64,000 bases of DNA from Pseudomonas purpurea (GTDB lineage: Bacteria; Pseudomonadota; Gammaproteobacteria; Pseudomonadales; Pseudomonadaceae). The position numbers and the translations under genes were made by a program. The notes beneath the pieces were generated by a model. It was not told where the DNA came from, searched no databases, and saw only the letters and a list, made by a program, of their open reading frames with translations. Position 1 is the first letter of the stretch; the number at the start of each line of letters is the position of its first letter. The stretch is from assembly GCF_039908635.1 (NCBI RefSeq), contig NZ_CP150918.1, positions 4,728,001-4,792,000 on the forward strand. Reading direction: 5' to 3'. This document shows positions 1-10,336 of the stretch, one piece after another.

Positions 1-890
1 AAACCGGGGTCGGCAAGGAGTTGGTGGCGCAAGCGATTCACGCCGCGTCCCCGCGCGCCGAAAAACCGATCATCAGCCTCAACTGCGCCGCACTACCGGA
101 CACGCTGGTGGAAAGCGAACTGTTCGGCCACGTGCGCGGGGCGTTCACCGGGGCGATGAATGACCGGCGTGGCAAGTTCGAACTGGCCAATGGCGGCACG
201 CTGTTTCTCGATGAAGTCGGCGAATTGTCCCTGACGGTTCAGGCCAAGTTGCTGAGGGTGCTGCAAAGCGGTCAGTTGCAGCGGCTCGGTTCGGACAAGG
301 AACATCAGGTGGACGTGCGCCTGATCGCCGCGACCAACCGCGACCTCGCCTTCGAGGTACGCAGCGGCCGCTACCGCGCCGACTTCTACCATCGCCTCAG
401 CGTGTATCCATTGCTGGTGCCGGCCCTGCGGGATCGCGGCCGCGATGTGTTGCTGCTCAGCGGTTACTTTCTGGAACAGAACCGCTCGCGCATGGGCCTT
501 AACAGCCTGCGCCTGAACAGCGATGCCCAGGCCGCGCTGCTGGCCTACGGCTGGCCGGGCAACGTGCGCGAACTGGAACACTTGATTGGCCGCAGCGCCT
601 TGAAGGCCTTGGGCAATTGCCGTGAACGACCGAAGATATTGAGCCTCAGCGCGGCAGACCTGGATTTGCCCCACACGCCCCTCGACGCCGCGCCCGAACA
701 GTCTGTCGCCATGGCAGCGCCGGCCCTTGAGGTCGGCAGCGACCTGCGCCAGGCCACCGAAAACTACCAGCGTCAGTTGATCGCCGCTTGTCTTGAACGC
801 CACCAGAACAACTGGGCCAGCGCCGCCCGTGAACTAGGCTTGGATCGGGCGAACCTTGGAAGGATGGCCAAAAGATTGGGCATGAAGTGA
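1..890 (+). CDS. norR: NorR-type sigma54-dependent NO-responsive regulator, 3' part
   Basis: This is the C-terminal part of an AAA+ enhancer-binding protein; the reading frame is open from base 3 and the N-terminal sensor half lies before the window. Visible in order are the end of the Walker A loop (TGVGKE), the GAFTGA loop that contacts sigma54, a Walker B stretch ([12 protein letters not shown]), the sensor II region (GWPGNVREL) and a C-terminal Fis-type helix-turn-helix beginning [16 protein letters not shown]. The HTH and the spacing resemble NorR/FhpR of Pseudomonas, which senses nitric oxide through an N-terminal GAF domain with non-haem iron and activates flavohaemoglobin or NO reductase genes. 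The GAF domain cannot be seen here, so the NO-sensing role is inferred from the C-terminal half only. It is followed by a REP hairpin and then cheV. Confidence 0.82.
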   Translation, partial: TGVGKELVAQAIHAASPRAEKPIISLNCAALPDTLVESELFGHVRGAFTGAMNDRRGKFELANGGTLFLDEVGELSLTVQAKLLRVLQSGQLQRLGSDKEHQVDVRLIAATNRDLAFEVRSGRYRADFYHRLSVYPLLVPALRDRGRDVLLLSGYFLEQNRSRMGLNSLRLNSDAQAALLAYGWPGNVRELEHLIGRSALKALGNCRERPKILSLSAADLDLPHTPLDAAPEQSVAMAAPALEVGSDLRQATENYQRQLIAACLERHQNNWASAARELGLDRANLGRMAKRLGMK

Positions 891-912
891 TCGCATGCCA
901 AACTCGGTCCCC

Positions 913-942
913 TGTGGCGAGGGAGCTTGCTCCCTCGCCACA
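913..942. repeat. REP-type palindrome
   Basis: Two 14-nt perfect arms (TGTGGCGAGGGAGC and its complement) are separated by TT, between norR and cheV. The same core recurs at 48141-48237 and 12379-12510, so this is a single REP half of the Pseudomonas type. It may also act as a 3' mRNA-stabilising hairpin for norR. Confidence 0.75.
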
Positions 943-1069
943 AGGTTCAGCGTATGACGCACAGACTGCCAATAACCCTAAAGCCTGCCCCCGACAAGTC
1001 GATAACCCGGCATCAATAGTTGTTGGCGATCCCGTCATCGCCCATCACCTTTTTCCACAGAAGGTTTTT

Positions 1070-1972
1070 ATGTCTTCCAACAAAGCCCGCGCAGACTCAC
1101 TTTCGCTTCTGCTCTTTACCTTGCGCAGCGGCAAGCTGATGGCGATCAACCTGCTGAAAGTCAGTGAAATCATCCCCTGCCCGCCCCTGACCAAACTGCC
1201 GGAGTCGCACCCGCACGTCAAAGGCATCGCCACGTTGCGTGGTGCCTCGCTGTCGGTGATCGACCTCAGCCGGGCGATTGGCGAAATGCCCCTGGCCGAC
1301 CCGGATGGCGGCTGCCTGATCGTCACCGACGTGAGCCGCTCCAAACAGGGCCTGCATGTGCAAGCCGTGAGCAAGATTGTTCACTGCCTGACCACCGACA
1401 TCCGTCCGCCACCCTTTGGCTCCGGTGGCGTGCGCTCCTACATCACGGGCGTGACCCAGGTCGACGGCACACTGGTGCAAGTACTGGACATCGAAAAAGT
1501 CATCCACGGTATCGCCCCGGCGCAGATCGAAATGGCCCCGACCGAGCTGAGCATGGAAGACGCCGAAGTGCTGGGCAACGCCAAGATCCTGGTAGTCGAT
1601 GACAGCCAGGTGGCGCTGCAACAGTCGGTCCACACCCTGCGCAACCTCGGCCTGCAATGCCACACCGCCCGCAGCGCCAAGGAAGCCATCGATTGCCTGC
1701 TGGACCTGCAAGGCACCGCCCAGCAGATCAACCTGATTGTCTCGGACATCGAGATGTCGGAAATGGACGGCTACGCCTTCACCCGCACCCTGCGCGAAAC
1801 ACCGGACTTCTCCCACCTCTACGTGCTGCTGCACACCTCGCTGGACAGCGCGATGAACAGCGAAAAAGCCCGTTTGGCCGGGGCCAACGCGGTGCTGACC
1901 AAGTTCTCCTCGCCAGAGCTGACCAAGTGCCTGATCGAGGCCGCCAAAACCGTCGCCCAGCAAGGGTACTGA
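1070..1972 (+). CDS. cheV: Chemotaxis protein CheV (CheW-REC fusion)
   Basis: This 300-residue protein has a CheW-like coupling domain (about residues 12-145) and a C-terminal receiver domain (about 163-290). The receiver has the acidic pair D167-D168, the phosphoacceptor D226 in LIVSDIEMS and the conserved K278. CheV proteins couple chemoreceptors to CheA and use receiver phosphorylation for adaptation. The frame is open upstream to 887, but the ATG at 1070 begins the recognisable CheW domain, and the upstream portion overlaps the REP hairpin, so 1070 is chosen. An Aer-type receptor at 3830-5413 on the other strand is a possible partner, though there is no direct evidence for that pairing. 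Confidence 0.9.
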   Translation: MSSNKARADSLSLLLFTLRSGKLMAINLLKVSEIIPCPPLTKLPESHPHVKGIATLRGASLSVIDLSRAIGEMPLADPDGGCLIVTDVSRSKQGLHVQAVSKIVHCLTTDIRPPPFGSGGVRSYITGVTQVDGTLVQVLDIEKVIHGIAPAQIEMAPTELSMEDAEVLGNAKILVVDDSQVALQQSVHTLRNLGLQCHTARSAKEAIDCLLDLQGTAQQINLIVSDIEMSEMDGYAFTRTLRETPDFSHLYVLLHTSLDSAMNSEKARLAGANAVLTKFSSPELTKCLIEAAKTVAQQGY

Positions 1973-1999
1973 GCCTTGGCTGACGCGTACTGCCTGCTT

Positions 2000-2458
2000 A
2001 TGCGGCGCGACCTATCATCGGGAGTGCCGCCGAGTGTCTGGCCGGATGGCGTCCGGTTGAGCGACTACCGCCCGGCATCGGCCGAAGCGGTTCATGGGCT
2101 GATGGAACGGGGTTATCAACAGGGTGGCGGCCGAGTGCCGGCGCTCGATGTCTGGCGCGAGCGCTTTGAATCCGACGCCGAATACGACCCGGCGCTGTGC
2201 TTCATCGCTACCGATGCCCAGGGCATTGTCGGCGTGGTTCAGTGCTGGACCAGCGCCTACATCAAGAACCTGGTGGTGCACCCGCGCGCTCAGCGCCAAG
2301 GGTTGGGACGTGCCCTGCTGCTGCAGGCGTTCCATGCGTTTCAACAGCGGCGCGAAGGGTTTGTCGACTTGAAGGTTTTGGAAGACAACCATCGCGCCCG
2401 GGCGCTGTATGAAAGCGCCGGGATGCGCGTCGTCCGCCGGGAAATCGTTGCGGACTGA
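2000..2458 (+). CDS. GNAT family N-acetyltransferase
   Basis: This 152-residue single-domain protein has the GNAT acetyl-CoA loop in the segment VVHPRAQRQGLGRALL and the C-terminal motif NHRARALYESAGM found in RimI-like enzymes. The substrate cannot be predicted. An upstream TTG at 1976, four bases after the cheV stop, would add eight residues; the ATG at 2000 is preferred because the added residues do not look like domain sequence. The close spacing to cheV suggests co-transcription. A REPIN follows the stop. Confidence 0.78.
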   Translation: MRRDLSSGVPPSVWPDGVRLSDYRPASAEAVHGLMERGYQQGGGRVPALDVWRERFESDAEYDPALCFIATDAQGIVGVVQCWTSAYIKNLVVHPRAQRQGLGRALLLQAFHAFQQRREGFVDLKVLEDNHRARALYESAGMRVVRREIVAD

Positions 2459-2464
2459 CACCGC

Positions 2465-2541
2465 CATCGCGAGCGCGCTCGGCGCCTACAAAATTTGCGC
2501 CTTATGAAGATCAACTGTAGGAGCCGGGCTTGCCCACGATG
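2465..2541. repeat. Diverged REPIN (two inverted REP halves)
   Basis: The left half CATCGCGAGCGCGCTCGG and the right half, which ends in GCCCACGATG, are imperfect inverted copies of the REP family seen intact at 52196-52301. It sits between the GNAT gene and the next small gene. Sequence divergence suggests an old copy. Confidence 0.6.
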
Positions 2542-2610
2542 AGGCCCGCCCAACCCACCCAACACCATCAGGCATACTCCAACCTTGGTTCCCCCAAGGA
2601 TGCCCCAACC

Positions 2611-2937
2611 ATGAAAGCTGCCACCCTGACCGTCTTCTGCTTCACCGCCCTGGCCTCTCTGGCGCAGGCCTCCAGCCCGGACGCCTGGGCCGCCTTCGAC
2701 AAAGCCGTACTCGCCAGTTGCACCCAGGCCAGCCAATTGAGCCACCCCAAACCCGTCGGCAACCCCGCACAGTTCGACGACCGGGTCGGTTACACCGCGC
2801 TGTTGCTGCAAGGCCAATACCCGCAAAAACACATGAAAGGCCAGCAAGGCACCGAGTTGTGCCTGTACAACAAAAAATCCAGAACCGCGGTGGTCACCGA
2901 ATGGGACTCGATCCGTTCGTCCGATCAGCCCCGGTGA
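2611..2937 (+). CDS. Small exported protein of unknown function
   Basis: This 108-residue protein has a clear Sec signal peptide: MKA, a hydrophobic stretch, then cleavage near LAQA-SS at residue 21 or 22. The mature part has two cysteines (in ASCTQAS and ELCLY) that could form a disulfide in the periplasm. I do not recognise a family. The frame is open to 2530, but the ATG at 2611 is the only start that places the signal peptide at the N terminus. The next gene is on the same strand 83 bases downstream and encodes a Cys-cluster protein, with no obvious functional link. Confidence 0.7.
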   Translation: MKAATLTVFCFTALASLAQASSPDAWAAFDKAVLASCTQASQLSHPKPVGNPAQFDDRVGYTALLLQGQYPQKHMKGQQGTELCLYNKKSRTAVVTEWDSIRSSDQPR

Positions 2938-3020
2938 CTGGCGCACAACTTGCTTTGACAGGGCCCTTCGCGGTGGTTTTTCGCCATCGCCGACACCTCT
3001 GGAATGCGACCGGCCACCCG

Positions 3021-3770
3021 ATGAACACGACCTATTCCTGCGTAGGCTGCGGCAAATGCTGCAACGACCACCACGTCCCCCTGACCCTCGCCGAAGCCCG
3101 CATGTGGGCGGCGGATGGCGGCACAGTGATCGTGCTGGTGGAAGGTTTTCTCGGCAATGGCCTGGGCCTGCCAGTGCAACAACGCGAACACGCCGAACGC
3201 CGTTCGGTGATCGTTCAGAGCGGCGAGACCCAGGCCCACGTGGCAATCACCTTTGCCGCGTACAACGCCGGTCCCTGCCGGAATCTTGACGAAGACAACC
3301 GGTGCGGCATCTACGAGCGCCGACCACTGGTGTGCCGCATCTACCCGATGGAAATCAACCCGCACATTCCCCTGAACCCGAGCGCCAAGGATTGCCCGCC
3401 CGAATCCTGGGAACAGGGCCCGGCGCTGATCGTCGGTGGCCAGTTAGTGGACCAGGAACTGGCAATGCTGATCCAGCACTCACGTCAGGCGGACCGCGAC
3501 GACATTCAGGCCAAGGAAGCGATTTGCGAACGGCTGGGGATTCGTACCACAGCCCTTAAAGGTGACGGCTTCACCGCGTACCTGCCGGACATGGCCGCGT
3601 TTGCCCAAGCCATTGATCAGGTTCAGGCAGCGCCGTTGCCGGATTCGGCGGGCGAATGGCTGTTCCATGTCTCGGGCGATGACATCGCCGGACAGGTGCA
3701 AGCCGCTGGCGCTCACCTGACAACGGTCGCCCCCCAGAACTATGCGTTCATCTCCCTGCGCGCCGCATAA
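3021..3770 (+). CDS. YkgJ-family cysteine-cluster protein
   Basis: This 249-residue protein begins with C7-x2-C10-x2-C13-C14, followed by GPCRNLD, NRCGIYERRP and VCRIYP. This pattern is typical of the YkgJ / UPF0153 putative zinc- or iron-chelating domain. The C-terminal half (about 150-249) carries no motif I recognise. The biochemical role of the family is unknown to me. The frame is open far upstream, overlapping the previous gene in another frame, but the ATG at 3021 directly precedes the first Cys cluster. Its stop is followed 59 bases later by the 3' end of the convergent aer gene. Confidence 0.8.
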   Translation: MNTTYSCVGCGKCCNDHHVPLTLAEARMWAADGGTVIVLVEGFLGNGLGLPVQQREHAERRSVIVQSGETQAHVAITFAAYNAGPCRNLDEDNRCGIYERRPLVCRIYPMEINPHIPLNPSAKDCPPESWEQGPALIVGGQLVDQELAMLIQHSRQADRDDIQAKEAICERLGIRTTALKGDGFTAYLPDMAAFAQAIDQVQAAPLPDSAGEWLFHVSGDDIAGQVQAAGAHLTTVAPQNYAFISLRAA

Positions 3771-3829
3771 GCACCTCGCCCCCTGCGCTGCCGGGAAGCT
3801 GTGCCCGACTCTCACGCAGGAATGATCAA

Positions 3830-5413
3830 CTACCCGCGCTTGTTCCAGAACTCGCGCGCCAGCAGTTGCAAGTCACCCGCCAGCCCCGCCACGTCCTCTG
3901 AATTGACGTGGCTCTGCTGTCCGGCGCAGACCGTGGCCTCGCACGCGGTGCGAATGCTGATGATGTTGCGGTTGATGTCTTCGCTGACCGCACTTTGCTG
4001 CTCCACGGCAGCGGCAATTTGCAGGCTCATTTCGGTAATCTGGTTGACCCGCTGGCTGATGCCGTCCAGCGCCGTTGCGGCGCGTTGGGCCTGGTCGACG
4101 CTGTTTTCCACATGCTCGCTGCTTAGCTGCATCACCTGCACCGCGTCCCGCGCACCGTTTTGCAGGGTGCTGATCATCCGCTGGATTTCATTCGTCGACT
4201 GCTGCGTGCGCTGCGCCAGCCCCCGCACCTCATCGGCCACCACCGCAAAACCACGGCCGGCGTCGCCTGCGCGGGCGGCCTCGATGGCGGCGTTGAGTGC
4301 CAGCAGGTTGGTTTGATCGGCAATGCTGCGGATCACCTCCAGCACCCCGGAAATATCCGTGCTGTGCCCTTCCAGTTGATGAATCACCTCGGTGGCACGA
4401 GACAGTTCGGTGGCCAGGCGCAACACCGCGCTGCGGCTTTCGCCCACCAGATGATGACCTTCGCGGGTTTCACTTTCCGCCTGGTCGGCTGCCTGCGAGG
4501 CCTGCTGCGCATGGCTGGCGACCTGCGCCACACTGGCCGCCATCTGATGAATCGCGGCGGCGACCTGATCGGTTTCCGCCTGCTGATCAAGGGTGCTGCT
4601 GTGGCTGCTTTGCAGGTGTTCGACCAACTCGGCCGCGTGGCCCGCCAGGCGTTGCGAGGCATCGCCAATACGGCCCACCACCGCGCCGACCTGCGCTTCG
4701 AGCATCTGCAAGGCAAACTCGACCTGACCGAACTCATCCCGGCGCCCGGTATAAATTCCCTGGCTCAGCGGGTTATCGGCAATCACCCGGGCCCGCTCGG
4801 TCAAGCGCCCCAGCGGACGCAACGCCAGGCTGACGGCAATCCCGGCAACGCCGCTGCCAACCACCAGCACCAGCAACGACCACCACGGCGACCAGGACGT
4901 CAGCCAATCGGCCGCCGCCAGGCTCAAGGCCAGCACCGCACTGAACGACGCCCACAGTTTGAGCTTCAACCCTGGCGCCGGCAGTTGTCGCCATAACGGC
5001 GAACGGGTGCTGCGCATCCGGGCGTAGGCTTTTTCGGCCGCCTCGATCTGCTCCGCGCTGGGTTTGGTGCGCACGGACTGGTATTCCATCGCCTGCCCGC
5101 CCTGCGTCACCGGCGTGACATAGGCACTGACCCAATAGTGATCACCGTTTTTGCAGCGATTCTTGACCATACCCATCCATGAGCGGCCCCGCTTGAGCGT
5201 GCGCCACATATGGCCGAACGCGGCCGAGGGCATGTCGGGGTGACGAAGCAAATGGTGAGGTGAGCCCAGCAACTCTTCCCGGCTGTAACCGCTGATCTGA
5301 ATAAAATCGGCGTTGGCGTAGGTGATCGCGCTAGTCAGATCGGTGGTCGAAAGAATGTTCGCGTCGGGGGCAAAATCCACATTTCGCCCCGTTACCGGGA
5401 GATTGATCTTCAT
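3830..5413 (-). CDS. aer: Aerotaxis-type chemoreceptor (PAS + MCP signalling domain)
   Basis: This 527-residue receptor starts with an Aer-type PAS domain (about residues 15-120, including FIQISGYSREELLG and LRHPDMP), which in the family binds FAD and senses redox or energy state. One hydrophobic hairpin region follows (about 150-195), then a HAMP-like linker and a long coiled coil. The conserved hairpin tip includes IADQTNLLALNAAIEAARAG. There is no periplasmic ligand domain and no C-terminal pentapeptide tether. Pseudomonas genomes often carry several Aer paralogues, so which one this is cannot be decided from sequence alone. It appears monocistronic and convergent with the YkgJ-family gene. 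Confidence 0.88.
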   Translation of the reverse strand: MKINLPVTGRNVDFAPDANILSTTDLTSAITYANADFIQISGYSREELLGSPHHLLRHPDMPSAAFGHMWRTLKRGRSWMGMVKNRCKNGDHYWVSAYVTPVTQGGQAMEYQSVRTKPSAEQIEAAEKAYARMRSTRSPLWRQLPAPGLKLKLWASFSAVLALSLAAADWLTSWSPWWSLLVLVVGSGVAGIAVSLALRPLGRLTERARVIADNPLSQGIYTGRRDEFGQVEFALQMLEAQVGAVVGRIGDASQRLAGHAAELVEHLQSSHSSTLDQQAETDQVAAAIHQMAASVAQVASHAQQASQAADQAESETREGHHLVGESRSAVLRLATELSRATEVIHQLEGHSTDISGVLEVIRSIADQTNLLALNAAIEAARAGDAGRGFAVVADEVRGLAQRTQQSTNEIQRMISTLQNGARDAVQVMQLSSEHVENSVDQAQRAATALDGISQRVNQITEMSLQIAAAVEQQSAVSEDINRNIISIRTACEATVCAGQQSHVNSEDVAGLAGDLQLLAREFWNKRG

Positions 5414-5527
5414 GGAGAGCGCGCTCGTTTTATTGGAAGAGTCGGCAGGGCTGCTGACTCTAAGCGCACTGATTCCGCAAATACTGATCTGGCTCAGGAA
5501 ATGAGCACTTAGCCATCATTGCGACTG

Positions 5528-5548
5528 AAAACCCGATAAACCGGGCTT
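5528..5548 (-). terminator. Weak intrinsic terminator for the 5567-5815 gene
   Basis: Read on the minus strand there is a short CCCG/CGGG hairpin followed by TTTT, 19 bases beyond the stop of the small gene. The stem is only four or five pairs, so this is tentative. Confidence 0.35.
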
Positions 5549-5566
5549 GTCAGCCTGGCTGGCGAC

Positions 5567-5815
5567 TCAGCGTTTGCCCATCGAGCGACGAGTGCCGGGA
5601 GGCGCTGCGCCGGGGGTCTTGGTGTGGCCGTTCTTGGCGCCGTTCTTGTACCACGGCTGATTGGCGTTTTTGGCAGCGGCCAGTTCACCCGGTTTGAACG
5701 GGAACTTGAAAGCCGGGATCGCGGCTTTGGTTTCGCTGTCGGCGCTGGAGTCGACGCTGTCTGGCAGGTCAGCCTGGTCGTTTTCAGCCACAGGCGGTTG
5801 TGTCGGGGAAGTCAT
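5567..5815 (-). CDS. Small conserved hypothetical protein
   Basis: This 82-residue hydrophilic protein has an acidic, probably disordered N-terminal half and a basic C-terminal half rich in Lys, Asn, Gly and Pro (KNGAKNGHTKTPG, ending RRSMGKR). There is no signal peptide or membrane segment. I do not recognise the family. The ATG at 5815 is chosen because the upstream extension to 5896 contains no plausible domain sequence. The basic tail could bind nucleic acid, but that is a guess. Confidence 0.6.
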   Translation of the reverse strand: MTSPTQPPVAENDQADLPDSVDSSADSETKAAIPAFKFPFKPGELAAAKNANQPWYKNGAKNGHTKTPGAAPPGTRRSMGKR

Positions 5816-5973
5816 GAAAGCTCCGGGTGTTGCATTGAGTCGGGCCCGGATGATGAGCCGCGAAAGGCGGCAGTATAACGAGAAGCGCAGCCGCAAGCTT
5901 CAAGTTACCAGCGGCAAATTGCAGCCGGACAGCACACACTCTGGCCCGAAGATGAACGCTCGCCGCAGCCTTT

Positions 5974-5989
5974 CTGACAGCGCTGACAG
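5974..5989 (+). promoter_or_regulatory. Candidate response-regulator operator upstream of the RND operon
   Basis: CTGACAG occurs twice in direct orientation nine bases apart (5974 and 5983), about 85 bases before the adaptor gene. OmpR-family regulators commonly bind short tandem direct repeats, and such a regulator is encoded in this operon. This is an inference from position and repeat structure only. Confidence 0.3.
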
Positions 5990-6072
5990 TTAGCCGTCAC
6001 GGTGCCGACCCGATCATCGGTTTATAAGTGAACCATTAATATCCGACCCTTTTGCCCCGGCGCTCGATACCC

Positions 6073-7236
6073 ATGCTTATTCCTGGAAAAACCCTCGCGA
6101 TTACAGGCCTGCTGGCAGTCGCCGTGGCGGTGGCCACCTGGGTCGCACTCAAACCGGCGAGTGCCCGCCTCGTTGCACCGAGCGCGATTCCGGTACGCGT
6201 GGTCAGCGTGGTTGAACAGGACGTGCCACGCTACGTCAGCGGGATCGGTTCGGTGCTGTCCTTGCACAGCGTGGTGATCCGGCCGCAGATAGACGGCATC
6301 CTCACCAAACTGCTGGTCAAGGAGGGCCAACTGGTCAAGACCGGCGACCTGCTGGCGACCCTCGATGATCGAACGATCCGCGCCAGCCTCGATCAGGCCC
6401 GCGCCCAACTGGGCGAAAGCCAGGCGCAGTTGCAGGTGGCCGAGGTCAATCTCAAGCGCTACAAACTGCTGACGGTCGATGACGGCGTGTCCAAACAGAC
6501 CTACGACCAGCAACAGGCGCTGGTCAATCAGTTGAAAGCCACGGCGCAGGGCAATCAGGCCGCCATTGATGCCGCGCAGGTACAGCTTTCGTACACGCAG
6601 ATTCGCTCGCCGGTGACGGGGCGGGTCGGTATCCGTACCGTCGACGAAGGTAACTTCCTGCGCATGAGCGATACCCAAGGGTTGTTTTCGGTGACCCAGA
6701 TCGACCCGATCGCGGTCGAGTTTTCCCTGCCGCAGCAGATGCTGCCGACCCTGCAACGGCTGATCGCCGCCCCGCAGCCTGCTGCGGTGGATGCCTACAT
6801 TGGCGCCGACGGTGCTACCGGCGATTTGCTGGGCGAAGGCCATTTGACGCTGATCGACAACCAGATCAATGCCAACACCGGGACCCTGCGCGCCAAGGCT
6901 GAGTTCGACAACGCCACGCAACGGCTCTGGCCTGGGCAATTGGTGACGGTCAAGATCCAGACCGCTCTCGACAAAGGCGCCCTGGTGGTGCCGCCGGGCG
7001 TGGTCCAGCGAGGCCTGGACCAGCATTTCGTGTACCGGGTCAAAGGTGACAAAGTCGAAACCGTGCCGGTGCACATGGTCTACCAGGACAGTGAGCTGAA
7101 CATCATCAAGGGCGTGCAGGCCGGCGACGTGCTGGTCAGTGACGGCCAGTCACGACTCAAGCCGGGGGCCACCGTGCAAGTGCTCGGCGCCCCACCGGCC
7201 GTGACCCAGGCTGCCGCGCCGGAGCAGCGGCCATGA
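6073..7236 (+). CDS. RND efflux periplasmic adaptor subunit (membrane fusion protein)
   Basis: This 387-residue MdtA-like adaptor has an N-terminal membrane anchor (about residues 6-28). The lipoyl/barrel-sandwich region includes RPQIDGILTKLLVKEGQLVKTGD (about 75-95), an alpha-hairpin coiled coil (about 110-170), the second lipoyl half (YTQIRSPVTGRVG) and a beta-barrel plus proximal domain. It bridges the RND permease to an outer-membrane channel. The ATG at 6073 gives a normal inner-membrane anchor; the frame is open 21 bases further. It overlaps the permease gene by four bases (ATGA), so the two are translationally coupled. No outer-membrane channel gene is in the operon, so a channel encoded elsewhere is probably shared. 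Confidence 0.88.
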   Translation: MLIPGKTLAITGLLAVAVAVATWVALKPASARLVAPSAIPVRVVSVVEQDVPRYVSGIGSVLSLHSVVIRPQIDGILTKLLVKEGQLVKTGDLLATLDDRTIRASLDQARAQLGESQAQLQVAEVNLKRYKLLTVDDGVSKQTYDQQQALVNQLKATAQGNQAAIDAAQVQLSYTQIRSPVTGRVGIRTVDEGNFLRMSDTQGLFSVTQIDPIAVEFSLPQQMLPTLQRLIAAPQPAAVDAYIGADGATGDLLGEGHLTLIDNQINANTGTLRAKAEFDNATQRLWPGQLVTVKIQTALDKGALVVPPGVVQRGLDQHFVYRVKGDKVETVPVHMVYQDSELNIIKGVQAGDVLVSDGQSRLKPGATVQVLGAPPAVTQAAAPEQRP

Positions 7237-10200
7237 AAGGCCGGGGCTCGATTTCCGCCTGGTGCATCGACCACCCGGTCGCGACCGTCCTGCTGACCTT
7301 CGCCCTGGTGCTGCTGGGGCTGATTGCCTTCCCGCGCCTGCCGATTGCGCCGCTGCCGGAAGCCGAGTTCCCGACGATTCAGGTCGCCGCCCAGTTACCC
7401 GGCGCCAGCCCGGACACCATGGCCTCGTCAGTGGCCACGCCTTTGGAAGTGCAGTTCAGCGCCATCCCCGGCATGACCCAAATGACCTCCAGCAGCGCCT
7501 TGGGTTCGACCAACCTGACCCTGCAATTCACCCTCGACAAAAGCATCGACACCGCCGCGCAGGAAGTGCAGGCCGCCATCAACACCGCCGCCGGCAAACT
7601 GCCCAAGGACATGCCGACGCTGCCGACCTGGCGCAAGGTCAACCCGGCCGACAGCCCGGTGCTGATCCTCAGCATCAGCTCCACGCAAATACCCGGCACC
7701 GAACTCAGCGACTACGCCGAAACCCTGCTGGCGCGACAACTGAGCCAGATCGACGGGGTTGGCCAGATCAACATCACCGGCCAGCAACGCCCGGCAATCC
7801 GGGTCCAGGCCTCGGCCGACAAACTCGCGGCCATCGGCCTGACACTCGCCGACATTCGCCTGGCGATCCAGCAAACCAGCCTCAACCTGGCCAAAGGTGC
7901 GTTGTACGGCGAGTCGAGTATTTCCACGCTGTCGACCAACGATCAGTTGTTCCATCCCGAGGAGTACGGCCAACTCATCGTCTCCTATAAGAACGGAGCG
8001 CCGGTCCAGCTCAAGGATGTGGCGAAGGTAGTCAATGGCTCGGAAAACGCCTACGTCCAGGCCTGGTCCGGTGACGAACCGGGGGTGAATCTGGTGATCT
8101 CGCGGCAACCGGGGGCCAACATCGTCGAGACCGTGGACCGGATTCAGGCCGCTTTGCCAGGCCTTCAAGCCATGCTTCCCGCATCAGTGCAGGTCAACGT
8201 GCTGATCGACCGCACGCAGACCATTCGCGCCTCGCTGCACGAAGTGGAAGTCACCCTGCTGATCGCGGTGTTGCTGGTGGTCGCAGTCATGGCGCTGTTC
8301 CTGCGCCAATGGTCGGCAACGCTGATCGTCGCCAGCGTACTCGGGGTGTCACTGATCGCCAGTTTCGCCTTGATGTACGTGATGGGTTTCAGCCTGAACA
8401 ACCTGACGCTGGTGGCGATCGTGATCGCCGTGGGCTTCGTGGTCGACGATGCCATCGTGGTGGTGGAAAACATCCACCGTCATCTGGAGGCCGGCGACGG
8501 CATGCGTGAAGCGGCGATCAAAGGCGCTGGCGAGATTGGTTTTACCGTGGTTTCAATCAGCTTCTCGCTGGTGGCGGCGTTCATTCCGCTGCTGTTCATG
8601 GGCGGCGTGGTGGGCCGTTTGTTCAAGGAATTCGCCCTGACCGCCACCTCGACCATCATGATTTCGGTGGTGGTGTCCCTGACCCTGGCGCCCACCCTGG
8701 CCGCGCTGTTCATGCGCGCACCAGAGCATCACGCCCACGCCAAAGCCACGTTCGGCGAACGCTTGCTGGCGCTCTATGAACAAGGCCTGCGCCGGGCCCT
8801 GGCCCATCAGAAACTGATGCTGGGGATCTTCGGCCTGACACTGTGCATGGCGATTGCCGGCTACGTGTTTATCCCCAAGGGGTTCTTCCCGGTTCAGGAC
8901 ACGGGTTTTGTGCTCGGGACCACGGAAGCGACCGCCGATATTTCCTACACTGACATGGTGAAAAAACACTTGGCGATGGCCGAAATCGTAGCTGCCGATC
9001 CGGCGGTGCAAGCCTTCTCCCATTCGGTGGGCGTCTCGGGCAGCAACCAGACCATCGCCAACGGGCGCTTCTGGATTGCCCTGAAAAAACGCGGTGACCG
9101 CGATGTGTCGGCCAGCCAGTTCATCGACCGGATTCGCCCACAGCTGATGAAAGTGCCCGGCATCGTCCTGTACCTGCGTGCCGGGCAAGACATCAACCTC
9201 AGCTCCGGCCCCAGCCGCGCCCAGTATCAGTACGTGCTCAAGAGCAACGACGGCCCGACGCTGAACACCTGGACCCAGCGCCTGACGGAAAAACTGCGTG
9301 GCAACCCGGCGTTTCGCGACATTTCCAACGACCTGCAACTGGGCGGCAGCATCACCCACATCAACATCGACCGGGCGGCTGCGGCACGTTTCGGGTTGAC
9401 CGCCAGCGACGTCGACGAAGCGCTGTACGACGCCTTCGGGCAGCGGCAGATCAACGAGTTCCAGACCGAGATCAACCAGTACAACGTGATCCTCGAACTC
9501 GACACCCGCCAGCGCGGCAAGGCCGAAAGCCTGGCCTACTTCTACCTGCGCTCGCCGCTGAGCGGTGAAATGGTGCCGCTGTCGGCATTGGCCAGGTTCG
9601 ACGCGCCCACCATCGGCCCGTTGTCCATCGCCCATGACGGCATGTTCCCGGCCGCCAACCTGTCATTCAACCTGGCCCCCGGCGTCGCACTGGGTGACGC
9701 GGTGATCATGCTCAATCAGGCGAAAAGCGAAATCGGCATGCCGGCCTCGGTCAACGGCAACTTCCAGGGCGCGGCGCAGGCATTCCAGAGTTCGCTGGCC
9801 AGCCAGCCGTGGCTGATTCTCGCGGCGCTGGTGGCGGTGTACATCATCCTTGGCGTGCTCTACGAGAGTTTCGTGCACCCGCTGACGATCATCTCCACCC
9901 TGCCTTCGGCCGGGCTCGGTGCCCTGATGCTGCTGTGGATTCTGGGGCAGGACTTCTCGATCATGGCGCTGATCGGCCTGGTGCTGCTGATCGGGATCGT
10001 CAAGAAAAACGGGATCCTGATGATCGACTTCGCCCTCGACGCCCAGCGCAATCGAGGGCTGCCTCCCGAAGAAGCAATCTACGAAGCCTGCCTGACACGG
10101 TTCCGGCCGATCATCATGACCACCCTCGCCGCCCTGCTCGGCGCGCTGCCGCTGATGCTCGGCTACGGCACCGGTGCCGAACTGCGCCAGCCACTGGGGA

Positions 10201-10328
10201 TCGCGGTGGTCGGCGGGTTGCTGGTCAGCCAGGCCCTGACGCTGTTTACCACGCCGGTCATATACTTGTGGCTAGAGCGGCTATTCCATCGGCCCACACC
10301 AGCGCCTGCGCTGGCGAGCACACACTGA
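7233..10328 (+). CDS. RND-family inner-membrane efflux permease (MdtB/MdtC-like)
   Basis: This 1031-residue protein has the full RND length: an N-terminal helix, two large periplasmic loops and two six-helix bundles. The proton-relay acidic pair is present in [14 protein letters not shown] (TM4), and the conserved lysine is in [12 protein letters not shown] (TM10). The hydrophobe/amphiphile-efflux type fits better than the heavy-metal CzcA type, because the TM4 motif is DD rather than the metal-type signature. It forms an operon with the adaptor, and a two-component system starts nine bases after the stop. The substrate is unknown. Confidence 0.88.
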   Translation: MKGRGSISAWCIDHPVATVLLTFALVLLGLIAFPRLPIAPLPEAEFPTIQVAAQLPGASPDTMASSVATPLEVQFSAIPGMTQMTSSSALGSTNLTLQFTLDKSIDTAAQEVQAAINTAAGKLPKDMPTLPTWRKVNPADSPVLILSISSTQIPGTELSDYAETLLARQLSQIDGVGQINITGQQRPAIRVQASADKLAAIGLTLADIRLAIQQTSLNLAKGALYGESSISTLSTNDQLFHPEEYGQLIVSYKNGAPVQLKDVAKVVNGSENAYVQAWSGDEPGVNLVISRQPGANIVETVDRIQAALPGLQAMLPASVQVNVLIDRTQTIRASLHEVEVTLLIAVLLVVAVMALFLRQWSATLIVASVLGVSLIASFALMYVMGFSLNNLTLVAIVIAVGFVVDDAIVVVENIHRHLEAGDGMREAAIKGAGEIGFTVVSISFSLVAAFIPLLFMGGVVGRLFKEFALTATSTIMISVVVSLTLAPTLAALFMRAPEHHAHAKATFGERLLALYEQGLRRALAHQKLMLGIFGLTLCMAIAGYVFIPKGFFPVQDTGFVLGTTEATADISYTDMVKKHLAMAEIVAADPAVQAFSHSVGVSGSNQTIANGRFWIALKKRGDRDVSASQFIDRIRPQLMKVPGIVLYLRAGQDINLSSGPSRAQYQYVLKSNDGPTLNTWTQRLTEKLRGNPAFRDISNDLQLGGSITHINIDRAAAARFGLTASDVDEALYDAFGQRQINEFQTEINQYNVILELDTRQRGKAESLAYFYLRSPLSGEMVPLSALARFDAPTIGPLSIAHDGMFPAANLSFNLAPGVALGDAVIMLNQAKSEIGMPASVNGNFQGAAQAFQSSLASQPWLILAALVAVYIILGVLYESFVHPLTIISTLPSAGLGALMLLWILGQDFSIMALIGLVLLIGIVKKNGILMIDFALDAQRNRGLPPEEAIYEACLTRFRPIIMTTLAALLGALPLMLGYGTGAELRQPLGIAVVGGLLVSQALTLFTTPVIYLWLERLFHRPTPAPALASTH

Positions 10329-10336
10329 GGCGGGTC

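Noticed and set aside
913..942. REP palindrome considered as an intrinsic terminator of norR
   Set aside because: No T run follows on the plus strand, and the same sequence recurs at several unrelated sites in either orientation.
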